From Vibrio nitrifigilis (lineage in GTDB: Bacteria > Pseudomonadota > Gammaproteobacteria > Enterobacterales > Vibrionaceae): DNA of 64,000 nucleotides. How positions within the stretch are numbered: position 1 is the stretch's first letter; every line of letters begins with the position of its first letter. The stretch lies in contig NZ_JADPMR010000001.1 in NCBI RefSeq assembly GCF_015686695.1, positions 2,356,001 through 2,420,000 of the forward strand, written 5' to 3'. The notes under the pieces are model-generated. The model was not told the DNA's origin. It did not search any database and saw only the letters and a list, made by a program, of their open reading frames with translations. Of this stretch, positions 1-8,827 are shown piece after piece. A program made the position numbers and the translations under genes.

Positions 1-822
1 AGGCATTCTCCTGAAACAATTCACTTTGTGTACCAACGTTATCCTGAGTTAATTGGCCTGTGTTTAAATAGCCCTGATGTCGCCACAGCCTTGCAAAACT
101 TTGTTGAAAATCGTGTATTGATTGAAGATACTAATCGCCTAACACTACAATATTGTCAGAATTATTGGCAAATAGAATTAGATAATGAACAACCTGATAA
201 TATTCTAAGTTTAGGTGCAATAAGCAACTTTATTCTCATCTATAATTTATTAGGATTTTATTGCCAAATCCCACATGTAAAAATAAACATTAGTCACGTT
301 CCTTCAAGTTATCAGCATCATTTTAATCAATTTTTTAACGATCAATGTGAATATAATCATCACACCCAATCAATGTTAGTTTATAAAGATTCATTAACCA
401 TAAAAAACTCGCAGTTTAATCATTCTTTATACCAACTACAAAAAATAGAAATTAAAAAGAAATGCTTTACCAATAAAGCCTCGGAGCCATGGGATAGTAT
501 TGTTGCCGAACTGGTGGAAAAGCTAATAGAGCAACCAGTACCAACCACTAATAGTCAGTTATTAGTAAAAGTATGCCGCCAATTAAATATTAGTCGATGG
601 ACACTCAACCAACGTTTACAACACAATCACACTCACTTTACCAAAGTGGTGCATCAGGTCAGAATTAAAAAGGCTTGTGATTTATTGATTAACACGAATC
701 TACCGATGTTGGAAATAAGTCAGCGTTTAGGTCTATCTTCTCAAGCGGTATTTTCTCGGTTATTCAAATCGTCACTCAATTGTTCTCCTCTCGTATACCG
801 TCGCTGCCATCAAGATAATTAA
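1..822 (+). CDS. AraC-family transcriptional regulator (5' end outside the window)
   Basis: The reading frame is open from base 1 with no stop. The GTG at 28 has no clear ribosome site, so the true start is probably upstream of the window. The N-terminal part resembles the ligand-sensing region of AraC-type regulators with the arabinose-binding-like domain (around PELIGLCLNSPDV). The last 90 residues contain the double helix-turn-helix, with ISRWTLNQRLQ in the first helix pair and EISQRLGLSSQAVFSRLF in the second, which is the AraC signature region. The DNA is more AT-rich than the next genes. The target is not evident. It is separated from the following MarR gene by a hairpin region and shares no operon with it. 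Confidence 0.8.
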   Translation, partial: RHSPETIHFVYQRYPELIGLCLNSPDVATALQNFVENRVLIEDTNRLTLQYCQNYWQIELDNEQPDNILSLGAISNFILIYNLLGFYCQIPHVKINISHVPSSYQHHFNQFFNDQCEYNHHTQSMLVYKDSLTIKNSQFNHSLYQLQKIEIKKKCFTNKASEPWDSIVAELVEKLIEQPVPTTNSQLLVKVCRQLNISRWTLNQRLQHNHTHFTKVVHQVRIKKACDLLINTNLPMLEISQRLGLSSQAVFSRLFKSSLNCSPLVYRRCHQDN

Positions 823-919
823 TGATATAGGCATTCATTTCGTGATTAAACTTAACCTGCTCAATGATAGCGGTCTGAAGTCTGCGTATTGAGGGAATTG
901 GGGAAACCAAAAACATAGA

Positions 920-950
920 AATGGGGATCATTGTAGAGATGCTCCCCATT
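920..950. terminator. Hairpin between the convergent AraC and marR genes
   Basis: An 8-bp inverted repeat (AATGGGGA / TCCCCATT) sits between the two convergent genes. On the minus strand it is followed by a T-containing stretch, so it may end marR transcription. On the plus strand no T-run follows. Confidence 0.45.
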
Positions 951-965
951 ATCTAAAGAGTCTCA

Positions 966-1391
966 TTATGCGCGATGTTTAGGCGTAACTAACTTTTTCA
1001 GCAAACGAATAAATTCATCGTGCTCTTCTTTCGTTAAACGCTCAAGGTAAACATCATCGACATTATTGGCTATCGGCGTTGCTTCATTGAGCAACTCTTC
1101 ACCTTCGGGAGTTAAAAAAACAAACCGGCGACGTTTATCTGTCTCACTTTGCTCGCGACGAATTAAACCACGCTTTTCCATTCGTCCTAACATTTCGGCC
1201 AACGTCGCTTTTGTTGTGACAGAGGCATCCATCAATTCTACCTGCTCAATACCTGGTTGGTCTGAGACAGCTCGCATTACAGAATACTGTGGTTTCGTTA
1301 GACTAGGCATGCCACGCTGCCAACTTGCGGTATGTTCTTGAAACAACTTACGCATAAGGTGAAAAGCAACATGGTCTAATTTGGAATACAT
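966..1391 (-). CDS. MarR-family regulator of the adjacent aromatic acid decarboxylase operon
   Basis: This 141-residue winged helix-turn-helix protein has the MarR layout. A dimerisation helix lies at the N-terminus, a recognition helix region around residues 55-75 (TTKATLAEMLGRMEKRGLI), and a wing with the DKRRRFVFLTPEGEELL pattern typical of MarR proteins. It is divergent from the UbiX/UbiD-like operon starting at 1594. MarR proteins next to phenolic or hydroxyaryl acid decarboxylases commonly respond to the aromatic substrate. That role is inferred here from position and from two near-palindromes in the shared intergenic region. The ATG at 1391 has only a weak ribosome site. Confidence 0.85.
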   Translation of the reverse strand: MYSKLDHVAFHLMRKLFQEHTASWQRGMPSLTKPQYSVMRAVSDQPGIEQVELMDASVTTKATLAEMLGRMEKRGLIRREQSETDKRRRFVFLTPEGEELLNEATPIANNVDDVYLERLTKEEHDEFIRLLKKLVTPKHRA

Positions 1392-1495
1392 ATTCTTTTA
1401 CAACTCATCGATTATTGATAACTATCAACACTCTATCATAAGTTTCACAAAAGAGTGGTAGCCTAACTAGAAATGTGAGCGTGGACAGCAAAAAA

Positions 1496-1508
1496 GTTCG
1501 TGCACGAT
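1496..1508. promoter_or_regulatory. Putative MarR operator, distal copy
   Basis: GTTCGTGCACGAT is a near-palindrome matching the more perfect copy 70 bp downstream. The pair lies in the gap between marR and the decarboxylase operon. The operator role is inferred. Confidence 0.5.
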
Positions 1509-1565
1509 CTATTTTGTATTCGACCTATTGCATTTAATTGATAGATAGCATAACTTACCCTTAAA

Positions 1566-1579
1566 GTTCGTACACGAAC
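1566..1579. promoter_or_regulatory. Putative MarR operator, proximal copy
   Basis: GTTCGTACACGAAC is an almost perfect inverted repeat ending 14 bp before the start codon of the UbiX-like gene, where a bound repressor could block transcription. It shares its half-sites with the copy at 1496-1508. Confidence 0.55.
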
Positions 1580-1593
1580 ATTAAGGGTATTCT

Positions 1594-2157
1594 ATGAAAC
1601 TTATAGTAGGAATAACCGGTGCTACTGGTGCACCGTTAGGAGTATCACTGTTGCAAGCGCTCAATGAGATTCCAGATGTAGAAACACATTTGGTTATGTC
1701 GCGCTGGGCAAAAACAACGATTGAATTAGAAACACACTACACAGCTCGAGAAGTCGCAGCGCTTGCCGATGTCACCTACAGTTCATCAGATCAAGCCGCG
1801 GCCATCTCCTCCGGTTCATTTAAAACTGACGGTATGATTATCATCCCTTGCAGCATGAAAACTCTCGCAGGAATTCGCGCTGGCTATGCCGATGGATTAG
1901 TGGGACGAGCCGCAGACGTGGTGCTAAAAGAGAATCGTAAACTCGTTCTTGTACCACGTGAAACCCCTTTGAGTACCATCCATTTAGAAAACATGCTCGC
2001 CCTCGCCGAAAAAGGCGTCACCATGATTCCTCCGATGCCTGCTTGGTATAACCATCCAGAAACCATCGATGATATTAAAAATCATATTGTTGCCCGCGTA
2101 TTAGACCAATTTGATCTCGACTTTCCTAAAGCGAAACGCTGGCAAGGGCTCTCATAA
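1594..2157 (+). CDS. bsdB: UbiX-like flavin prenyltransferase, subunit B of a hydroxyarylic acid decarboxylase
   Basis: The 187-residue length and the motifs fit the UbiX/Pad1 family: N-terminal GITGATGAPLG (flavin binding), PCSMKTLAGI, and the C-terminal VPRETPLSTIHLENM. UbiX proteins attach a dimethylallyl group to FMN to make the prenylated FMN cofactor needed by UbiD-type decarboxylases, and such an enzyme follows directly. The gene order B-C-D matches the BsdBCD/VdcBCD/EcdBCD systems of other bacteria, which non-oxidatively decarboxylate 4-hydroxybenzoate, vanillate or related acids. The ATG at 1594 follows a purine-rich AAGGG stretch. The actual substrate cannot be read from sequence. 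Confidence 0.9.
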   Translation: MKLIVGITGATGAPLGVSLLQALNEIPDVETHLVMSRWAKTTIELETHYTAREVAALADVTYSSSDQAAAISSGSFKTDGMIIIPCSMKTLAGIRAGYADGLVGRAADVVLKENRKLVLVPRETPLSTIHLENMLALAEKGVTMIPPMPAWYNHPETIDDIKNHIVARVLDQFDLDFPKAKRWQGLS

Positions 2158-2191
2158 CGAATCGATTTATCACTTATTTAAGGAGTACATA

Positions 2192-3631
2192 ATGGCGTAC
2201 GATGATTTACGCAGTTTTCTGCAATCATTAGATGAACAGGGACAACTGCTACGAATCTCAGAACAAGTCAAAGCAGAACCTGATATTGCTGCCGCAGCCA
2301 ATGCGACTGGGCGAATCGGTGAAGGCGCCCCCGCGATTTGGTTTGACAATATAGAAGGCTTTACCAACGCACGCGTCGCCATGAACACCATTGGATCTTG
2401 GGAAAACCATGCCATTTCAATGAACTTGGCACCGAACACGGCGGTTAAAGATCAAATCGCTGAGTTTATTCGCCGCTGGGATAATTTCCCTGTTGCTCCA
2501 GAGCGTCGCGATAATCCACCATGGGCTGAAAATACCGTTGATGGTGACGACATCAACCTATTCGATGTTCTGCCACTGTTTCGTTTAAACGATGGTGATG
2601 GCGGTTTCTATCTCGATAAAGCGTGTACCATTTCTCGCGATCCACTAGAGCCTGATAACTTCGACAAGCAAAACGTTGGCATTTATCGCCTTGAAGTCAA
2701 AGGTAAACGCAAACTGGGTTTACAACCGATTCCAATGCATGACATTGCGATTCATTTAAACAAGGCCGAAGAGCGCGGCGAAGATCTCCCTATTGCGATC
2801 ACACTTGGTAACGAACCGATGATCACTTTAATGGGAGCCACACCATTGAAATACGATCAATCTGAATATGAAATGGCTGGTGCACTACGCGAAAAACCGT
2901 ACCCAATTGCGACTGCCCCATTAACAGGGTTTGATGTTCCTTGGGGATCCGAAGTGATTTTGGAAGGGGTGATCGAAAGCCGCGTGCGTGAAATTGAAGG
3001 CCCATTTGGTGAGTTCACTGGGCACTATTCAGGCGGTCGCAATATGACAGTCGTGCGTATCGATAAAGTCTCTTATCGTACTAACCCTATTTATGAATCA
3101 CTCTACCTCGGCATGCCTTGGACCGAAATTGATTACCTAATTGGGCCAGCAACCTGTGTGCCTCTCTACCAACAGCTGAAAGCAGAATTCCCTGAAGTAC
3201 AAGCGGTTAACGCTATGTACACTCATGGGCTTCTTGCCATCATTTCTACTAAGAAACGTTTTGGTGGTTTCGCTCGCTCCGTTGGTTTACGAGCCATGAC
3301 AACGCCCCACGGCTTAGGTTATGTGAAAATGGTGATCATGGTGGATGAGGATGTTGACCCATTCGATCTCAAACAAGTGATGTGGGCAATGTCTTCAAAA
3401 GTGAACCCTGCTGGCGATTTAGTACAACTACAAAATATGTCAGTACTAGAGCTAGACCCAGGCTCTTCACCTGCGGGGATCACCGATAAATTAATTATTG
3501 ATGCCACCACTCCTGTTGCTCCAGACAATCGCGGTAACTACAGCCAACCAGTAAAAGATTTGCCTGAAACCAAAGAGTGGATCGGTAAATTACAAGCGAT
3601 GATTGCTAAACAAAAACAGGAGAATAAATAA
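2192..3631 (+). CDS. bsdC: UbiD-family aromatic acid decarboxylase, subunit C
   Basis: I chose the ATG at 2192 because it has a strong AAGGAG site just upstream. The frame is open further upstream, but that part overlaps bsdB. The 479-residue product begins with the family-typical DLRSFLQSLDEQGQLLRI and contains IEGPFGEFTGHYSGG, a conserved UbiD active-site region, plus the SSKVNPAGDLVQL segment. UbiD enzymes use prenylated FMN, here likely supplied by the gene before it, to decarboxylate aromatic or alpha,beta-unsaturated acids reversibly. The family link is clear. The phenolic substrate is inferred from the bsdBCD gene order. Its stop shares one base with the start of bsdD. Confidence 0.92.
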   Translation: MAYDDLRSFLQSLDEQGQLLRISEQVKAEPDIAAAANATGRIGEGAPAIWFDNIEGFTNARVAMNTIGSWENHAISMNLAPNTAVKDQIAEFIRRWDNFPVAPERRDNPPWAENTVDGDDINLFDVLPLFRLNDGDGGFYLDKACTISRDPLEPDNFDKQNVGIYRLEVKGKRKLGLQPIPMHDIAIHLNKAEERGEDLPIAITLGNEPMITLMGATPLKYDQSEYEMAGALREKPYPIATAPLTGFDVPWGSEVILEGVIESRVREIEGPFGEFTGHYSGGRNMTVVRIDKVSYRTNPIYESLYLGMPWTEIDYLIGPATCVPLYQQLKAEFPEVQAVNAMYTHGLLAIISTKKRFGGFARSVGLRAMTTPHGLGYVKMVIMVDEDVDPFDLKQVMWAMSSKVNPAGDLVQLQNMSVLELDPGSSPAGITDKLIIDATTPVAPDNRGNYSQPVKDLPETKEWIGKLQAMIAKQKQENK

Positions 3632-3867
3632 TGATTTGTCCACGTTGCGGTGAAGACCATATTGAAATACTGGCAAAATCTCCCGTACCTGATGTGTGGG
3701 AAGTCTACCAATGCCAACACTGTTTATATACTTGGCGTTCCACTGAACCTGCTCGTCGTACCGACCCCGACTTATTCCCTGCAGAATTCAAAATGACCCA
3801 AGCAGACATCGATAACGCCCCCACTGTGCCATCGGTTCCACCGCTGTTGCCAGAGCACGAACGTTAA
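3631..3867 (+). CDS. bsdD: Small zinc-ribbon-like decarboxylase subunit D
   Basis: This 78-residue protein has the BsdD/VdcD/YclD pattern. It carries two CxxC pairs (CPRC near the N-terminus and CQHC around residues 27-30) followed by YTWRSTEP and a Pro-rich tail. The pairs suggest a zinc ribbon. In related clusters the D protein is needed for full decarboxylase activity, but its biochemical role is poorly defined. The start codon overlaps the bsdC stop by one base, so translation is probably coupled, and a strong hairpin ends the operon. Confidence 0.88.
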   Translation: MICPRCGEDHIEILAKSPVPDVWEVYQCQHCLYTWRSTEPARRTDPDLFPAEFKMTQADIDNAPTVPSVPPLLPEHER

Positions 3868-3924
3868 TCTTTGCCCGCCAAGTTTGCCCTTGAGCTTGGA
3901 ATAGTTCACTAAATTCATGATGAA

Positions 3925-3946
3925 AAAGGCAGCTCACGCTGCCTTT
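3925..3946. terminator. Bidirectional terminator
   Basis: The inverted repeat AAAGGCAGC / GCTGCCTTT has A and T flanks on both sides. It lies between bsdD (plus) and the end of the iron operon (minus), so it can serve both. Confidence 0.8.
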
Positions 3947-3950
3947 CTTC

Positions 3951-4763
3951 TTATAGATGGGCTTGCTCTTGAATCTTCTCTAATAATGGAGCGAAGCCGT
4001 TTTGCCCCATCCAATCATTAATCAAATTCTGCACACTATTACTGGTATTGGTTGCGCCAGAAATACTATCTATCGCATAGTCATCCAAAGACGCAGGATG
4101 TTTCGATATGACCTTAAACGCGGGCTTACCTTGTCGGTAAATCTGTTTACCGTGAAACTGTGCCAACCACGTTTGATCCGTCATGATATGCCCACCTAGT
4201 GAAGGCGTTTCGCCTTGCTGATAAAAAGCGATGTTATCAATGTGCCAATCATGGATGTCGAGGGCGATAAAACCTTTTAACTGGGATAAATACCCTTTGC
4301 CTTCGATAGGAAATACCACTTTATCGATGGCACCTTGCGGCTGTTTTACTAGGTAAATGAGGGCTTGGTCTGGTCGTTTGTTCATTCCTGCAAACAACTG
4401 ACCATCGGCCATTGATGTGAGCGTTAATTGATGTGATTTCTGCCTCTGATGAAACGCCTCAATCGCTGCTTGATCTTCTGTTACCGACGCTTGTTTAAAA
4501 TCCACCAGCACAGGCTGCAGATAAGTATGCATAATCTGCTTGGCACTAGCGTGGATTTGACCTAACCCCGCGACATCAAGCAAGGTTCGGCGTGGATCTT
4601 TATGCACGATTTTGCCACTGTCTTTGATATGTTGTGCCCCATCACTGCTAATGACCTGTTTTACCTCTTTGGGCGCAGAAGAATGACTATCATCAAAGCA
4701 GCCTGACAACAACAATACAAAGGGCACCAAGAGCGAACTTATTACGGTTTGATAGGGTTTCAT
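3951..4763 (-). CDS. NqrC-like FMN-binding lipoprotein
   Basis: The 270-residue protein starts with a lipoprotein signal (LLSGC, Cys22), so it should be anchored on the periplasmic side of a membrane. The C-terminal half reads like NqrC, a subunit of the Na+-translocating NADH:quinone reductase: GETPSLGGH at 184-192, a GKQIYRQGKPAFKVI stretch, and DSISGAT at 232-238. The last motif fits the Dxx(S/T)GAT flavinylation site, where ApbE-type enzymes attach FMN to the Thr, here Thr238. The NqrC membrane helix is replaced by the lipobox. It is the last gene of the FTR1/P19 operon, 11 bp after a PCuAC gene. I infer a role in periplasmic electron transfer, perhaps to ferric iron or to the thioredoxin-like protein. 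No apbE is seen in the window. Confidence 0.8.
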   Translation of the reverse strand: MKPYQTVISSLLVPFVLLLSGCFDDSHSSAPKEVKQVISSDGAQHIKDSGKIVHKDPRRTLLDVAGLGQIHASAKQIMHTYLQPVLVDFKQASVTEDQAAIEAFHQRQKSHQLTLTSMADGQLFAGMNKRPDQALIYLVKQPQGAIDKVVFPIEGKGYLSQLKGFIALDIHDWHIDNIAFYQQGETPSLGGHIMTDQTWLAQFHGKQIYRQGKPAFKVISKHPASLDDYAIDSISGATNTSNSVQNLINDWMGQNGFAPLLEKIQEQAHL

Positions 4764-4774
4764 CAGCCGCCTCC

Positions 4775-5227
4775 TTAACGTAAATGCATTGGTGCAACCC
4801 GGGCAATCACGGGAACTTCGCCTTGGTTGGTCATTAACGTCAGCGAAACCAGTTCGCCCTTTTTGAGTGGGTGCTTAAATCCCATTAACATCACATGCGC
4901 GGTATTGGGTGTCATGGCCAATTGTTGATGTGGGCCAATAATCAGATGTTTGACCATAAACATGACGCGTTTACCGCCTTCAAATTTGGTTTTATGCAAC
5001 ATGATCTGTTTGAACTCTTCACCGACTACCTTATTAATAATCAGAGGCTTATCTGACCGATTGTAAATCGTCATTTTTGAGCCAGTCGCATGTGCCCCCG
5101 CTTGCGGTAGAAAGATTTCTGCCTGACCGACTTCGATCTGATGAGCCGTTGGCGCAGCAAAAGACGCCATGGAAACAAGAGAGAAAAGCAGCACACTAAT
5201 CTGCTTTAACCAAGAACAACAAGTCAT
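4775..5227 (-). CDS. PCu(A)C-family periplasmic copper chaperone
   Basis: A cleavable signal peptide (residues 1 to about 25, ending ASFAAP) is followed by a PCuAC domain. The family's metal site H-x10-M-x21-H-x-M is intact as His78, Met89, His111 and Met113, with the typical HVMLMGFKHPLKKG segment. PCuAC proteins carry Cu(I) in the periplasm, usually for cytochrome oxidase assembly. Here the gene lies in the iron uptake operon between the thioredoxin-like gene and the NqrC-like gene. P19 proteins are known to bind copper as well as iron, so delivery of copper to P19 is a plausible but untested role. Confidence 0.9.
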   Translation of the reverse strand: MTCCSWLKQISVLLFSLVSMASFAAPTAHQIEVGQAEIFLPQAGAHATGSKMTIYNRSDKPLIINKVVGEEFKQIMLHKTKFEGGKRVMFMVKHLIIGPHQQLAMTPNTAHVMLMGFKHPLKKGELVSLTLMTNQGEVPVIARVAPMHLR

Positions 5228-5269
5228 GAATGATCCTTTTTATAAATTCTACTTAATTGAATCAGCAGG

Positions 5270-5758
5270 TTATTGAATAAGATTAACGTAGTGATCAAGG
5301 TCCATACCCGGTGAATATCCGATATGAATCTCTTTTAACACACCTTGTCTATCGATAAAGAAGGTGGTTGGGGTAGCGACCACTTGGTATTTTTCTTGGG
5401 TAATACCCAGTTGGTCTAAGCCTAGTGGTAACGAGACATTCAGCTTATCGGCAAACGCTTGCAAATCATCAGGATAGGGTTTAATACCCACCCCAATAAA
5501 GCGCATCTTATTGGGATGAGTGTCGGCGTAGTCTTGCCATGCTTTCATCATGACCAAACACGCACCACAAGTTGAAGACCAAAACTCGACCACCACTGGC
5601 TGGCCACGCAGTGATTCTAAGGTCATTTTCTGTTGGGCGTTATCCATGACCGCCAAATCCGGTGCGGGCGAACCAATCGCGAGCTTTTGCTCTTTACATC
5701 CGGTTAAAGCAACAACGGCTGCACACAGCACAGCCATTGTAAGATGCTTAATTCGCAT
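5270..5758 (-). CDS. TlpA/ResA-like thioredoxin-fold lipoprotein
   Basis: The 162-residue protein has a lipobox (ALTGC, Cys21) and a thioredoxin fold with the redox pair Cys64-Gly-Ala-Cys67 in FWSSTCGACLVMMK, and the cis-Pro region VATPTTFFID. It is expected to be a membrane-anchored periplasmic disulfide reductase. Its start lies 11 bp inside the ABC ATPase gene, so the two are translationally coupled. Comparable P19/FTR1 clusters, such as the Campylobacter one I recall as Cj1658-Cj1665, also carry thioredoxin-like genes, supporting a redox step in the uptake pathway. Confidence 0.9.
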   Translation of the reverse strand: MRIKHLTMAVLCAAVVALTGCKEQKLAIGSPAPDLAVMDNAQQKMTLESLRGQPVVVEFWSSTCGACLVMMKAWQDYADTHPNKMRFIGVGIKPYPDDLQAFADKLNVSLPLGLDQLGITQEKYQVVATPTTFFIDRQGVLKEIHIGYSPGMDLDHYVNLIQ

Positions 5759-6422
5759 GCATCACTTCCTCACCCATATATTTACCGTGCTGCAAACGAA
5801 TAATACGGTCGGTATAACGCCCTAAATCTGGGTTATGGGTCACCATGATGATGGTACGGTTTTGCTTGTGCAAACGTTGGAAAATATCCAATACGATCTG
5901 TTCGTTCGCTTCATCAAGGTTACCCGTCGGTTCATCGGCAAACAGAATCGGACATTCATTCACGAGAGCACGCGCAATACAGACACGCTGCTGCTCACCA
6001 CCTGAAAGCTGACTTGGTAAGTGATCGATACGATGCCCTAACCCGACATCTTCTAGCACTTTTTTCGCAGCTTCAATATCGGTGACACTATGGTAATGCT
6101 GCGCGAGCATCACGTTTTCCAACGCGGTTAGGTAGGGAATTAAGTGGAACTGCTGGAACAACAGGCCAATCTTTTCAGCGCGAAATGCGCGGCGACCATC
6201 TTCATCGAGACCCGCCGCATCTTGTCCATCGAGAATCACTTGGCCTTCCGTTGCGGTATCCAAACAACTCAAAATGTTCATTAGAGTGGTTTTCCCTGAA
6301 CCGGACGCGCCCATGATCGCCACAAACTCCCCCTTACGAATGGAGATATTAATGTTGTCGAGCGCGTTTACTTGGTCAAAACGCTTACTTAGACCTTTGG
6401 TTTCAATCGCAAATTCAGACAC
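5748..6422 (-). CDS. ABC transporter ATP-binding protein (MacB/LolD type)
   Basis: The 224-residue ATPase has Walker A GASGSGKTT, the signature LSGGEQQR, Walker B ILFADEPTGNLD and the switch His in VTHN. It belongs to the LolD/MacB branch that works with FtsX-type permeases, two of which lie immediately upstream. The start is a GTG at 6422. An ATG two bases upstream is in another frame, while AAGGAG is well spaced for the GTG. MacB-like pumps act as mechanotransducers on the periplasmic side rather than moving substrate through the membrane, which would suit release or loading of a P19-type protein. Confidence 0.93.
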   Translation of the reverse strand: MSEFAIETKGLSKRFDQVNALDNINISIRKGEFVAIMGASGSGKTTLMNILSCLDTATEGQVILDGQDAAGLDEDGRRAFRAEKIGLLFQQFHLIPYLTALENVMLAQHYHSVTDIEAAKKVLEDVGLGHRIDHLPSQLSGGEQQRVCIARALVNECPILFADEPTGNLDEANEQIVLDIFQRLHKQNRTIIMVTHNPDLGRYTDRIIRLQHGKYMGEEVMHAN

Positions 6423-6423
6423 A

Positions 6424-7560
6424 TTATTCTCCTTTTAACACTTTCGCCGGATCGACTCGCATCGCCCGTAAAGTGGGAATGGTGGCAGCCACTAATGCCG
6501 CACAAATAGATAACACAGAGGTAATAACAAACACAGGCGCACGAAGATCAATGCTGGAACTAAATACCGTTTGACCCAGTATCTGCGCCAAAATATACCC
6601 AAGCCCCAAACCAATAATGATGGCAGCAACCGTCATCAATAGGGTTTCGGTTAAAATTTGTCGGGTGATTTCACGATGCGAGGCCCCTAGCGCTTTTTGC
6701 AGTGCAAACTCATGACGGCGCTCTGCAATCATCGCAGTTAGCGTGGTATTCACGCATAAAGTAGACAGTACCAAAATGACAAAGGCCACCACGCCCATCA
6801 AGAGCTTGATCTTATCCAACACCTTGCCTTCCGAGGCGGAGACTTTCAGGATCGGACGAATGGTCAAATCGGGGTATGCAGATTTTAGCGTTTTAGCAAA
6901 TGCATTCACTTGGCCTTTATCATTATCGATACTGAACATCGCATAGTTCGCTTGATCGGGCTGATCCAGCCAAGATTGTAAGATCGACAAGTTCACAATC
7001 AGATAGTTATCTTCTTCTGCACCAGAATCGATAATCCCCTTGATGTTAAACGTATGGCGGTGCTGACCTTTGATAATGCTCACTTGCGAACCGACTTTCA
7101 CTTCTAATTTTTTCGCCAGTGTCGCGCCTATCATGGCATTACGCTTATCAAACGACACGCCAATCCACTCACCTTTTACTTGCCAGTACGGAACGAGCTT
7201 TTTCAGTTGTGAAAAATCAACACCCATCGCCACGACTTTTTCGAGATCCGATTGCACCATGCCATACAAATAAGGGCTTGACGCAACAAGTTGCCCTTTC
7301 GGCACTTGACTTACCATAGTGCGATAGTCGTGGGTCGAGATAGTTGAACCACTGGTCCCCGGGCCCACATAAAAGTTCGCCCCGTAGTTACGCAGTTCGT
7401 GGCTCATCTTTTGGTTGATGTCGAAATAGACCCCCGCCATTGCAGTTACAATGGCAGCCCCCATCGTGAGCGCCGCTAATACGACTAACACACGCCGCAT
7501 ACGCAATTTAAGTGAACGCATCACCAATAAGGTTTTCATTGAACGATTATTTGCGGCCAT
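6424..7560 (-). CDS. FtsX-type ABC permease, second of the pair
   Basis: The 378-residue protein has one N-terminal membrane helix, a periplasmic MacB-PCD-like domain (about 50-240) and a C-terminal FtsX block with three helices, including the ERRHEFALQKALGASHREI coupling segment. It overlaps the preceding permease gene by 14 bp and ends one base before the ATPase start, so the three form a tightly coupled transporter unit. The two permeases are homologous but not identical and probably form a heterodimer. The same pair occurs in other P19/FTR1 clusters. Confidence 0.9.
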   Translation of the reverse strand: MAANNRSMKTLLVMRSLKLRMRRVLVVLAALTMGAAIVTAMAGVYFDINQKMSHELRNYGANFYVGPGTSGSTISTHDYRTMVSQVPKGQLVASSPYLYGMVQSDLEKVVAMGVDFSQLKKLVPYWQVKGEWIGVSFDKRNAMIGATLAKKLEVKVGSQVSIIKGQHRHTFNIKGIIDSGAEEDNYLIVNLSILQSWLDQPDQANYAMFSIDNDKGQVNAFAKTLKSAYPDLTIRPILKVSASEGKVLDKIKLLMGVVAFVILVLSTLCVNTTLTAMIAERRHEFALQKALGASHREITRQILTETLLMTVAAIIIGLGLGYILAQILGQTVFSSSIDLRAPVFVITSVLSICAALVAATIPTLRAMRVDPAKVLKGE

Positions 7561-8827
7561 ACAACACCTCTATTGGGTAAAGTGCAGCAATACGACGAGA
7601 TGGGAAGTACGTACCAAATACAGTCATCACGACCGAAATCACTAAAACAAGCGGTACGATAATCCAGTTGAACGAGACCGTAGAGCCAAATAAGGCGTAT
7701 CCCATTACTTTCGATAGCCCCCACCCGGCAATACAACCGAGTGAACCACCGAGCAGACCACAAATGATTGATTCAGCATAAAACAGCAGATACACCTGCC
7801 AGTTATGGGCGCCAAGCGATTTCATCAAACCAATCTCTTTCGAACGTTGCAAAATCGCATTGGTCATCAATGACGCGATCCCCATTGAAGCGGCGATAAA
7901 GGCAGCCAACGTCACCATAAACAATAGGCTTTGAATTTTGTGAATAACAATGCCCTCAGACGCGGCCACTTGCCAAACCGGTCTTACTGACGCGTTATTC
8001 AGCGCTTTTTCTAACTGAAATGAAATCGAAGAGACAAACGCGGTACAGAACCACAAGTCGTATTCATCAGAATCAAGCGACTCTAAGTTATCACGCGCTT
8101 TTTTCGATAGCGCATTTTCCGGCACAGTCAGTGCCGACACCTTGATGCTTTCTACTCGGCCTTGCAAACCAAGTAACTGCTGGCTGATATGCAGTGGCAA
8201 TACCAACGCCTCTTCTTCCGCGCTACCATCACTTAAAATACCAGTAATCGTCACGGTTTGTGGCTGACCTTGATTGGTTAAAGTAACCGTATCACCAACT
8301 TGCCAACCTTGGCTTTTAGCCAGAGATTGACCAGCTAGCGCCTGCTTCTGATCATCATTTGGCCATTGCCCTGTCACCTTCCAATAACGGGAAATGATTT
8401 TGTTACCGGTATGGTAATCGGGCTCATCAGGTACAGCGAGACGTTGATCAAAAAAGGTACCGACTATGGCAACTTTCTGCTGACCATTGGCTATTGCTTT
8501 ACCACGCACAAACGGCGCAAAACCAATAATATTGTTACGCCAAAAGATGTTTTTTATATTGGGCAATTCCGATTCTAATAACAGATCATCTTTGTCCATG
8601 GTGCTTAAGGCGTTTTTTAACGCATACGGCAACTGAACTTGCCCTTCCGGTGTGATTTCAATATTGGCCCCATAGCTTTTCATCTCCACCGACATCTTAT
8701 CGCCAATGGTAATGGAGATAGCGAGCAGCGCTGAAATCAGACCGGCGGCTAAAAAAATGGTCGTGGTTGCCAATACTTTACGACCACTATCATGCCGCCA
8801 AGACTGACGGAGCATTGTCCATAACAT
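7547..8827 (-). CDS. FtsX-type ABC permease, first of the pair
   Basis: The 426-residue protein has an N-terminal helix (TTIFLAAGLISALLAISI), a long periplasmic domain and three C-terminal helices with the LQRSKEIGLMKSLGAHNWQV coupling region of FtsX/MacB permeases. Its ATG shares a base with the stop of the DUF2318 gene (TAATG), a sign of translational coupling. With the next permease and the ATPase it forms the ABC module of the iron operon. What the module moves or energises is not known from sequence. Confidence 0.9.
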   Translation of the reverse strand: MLWTMLRQSWRHDSGRKVLATTTIFLAAGLISALLAISITIGDKMSVEMKSYGANIEITPEGQVQLPYALKNALSTMDKDDLLLESELPNIKNIFWRNNIIGFAPFVRGKAIANGQQKVAIVGTFFDQRLAVPDEPDYHTGNKIISRYWKVTGQWPNDDQKQALAGQSLAKSQGWQVGDTVTLTNQGQPQTVTITGILSDGSAEEEALVLPLHISQQLLGLQGRVESIKVSALTVPENALSKKARDNLESLDSDEYDLWFCTAFVSSISFQLEKALNNASVRPVWQVAASEGIVIHKIQSLLFMVTLAAFIAASMGIASLMTNAILQRSKEIGLMKSLGAHNWQVYLLFYAESIICGLLGGSLGCIAGWGLSKVMGYALFGSTVSFNWIIVPLVLVISVVMTVFGTYFPSRRIAALYPIEVLYGRK

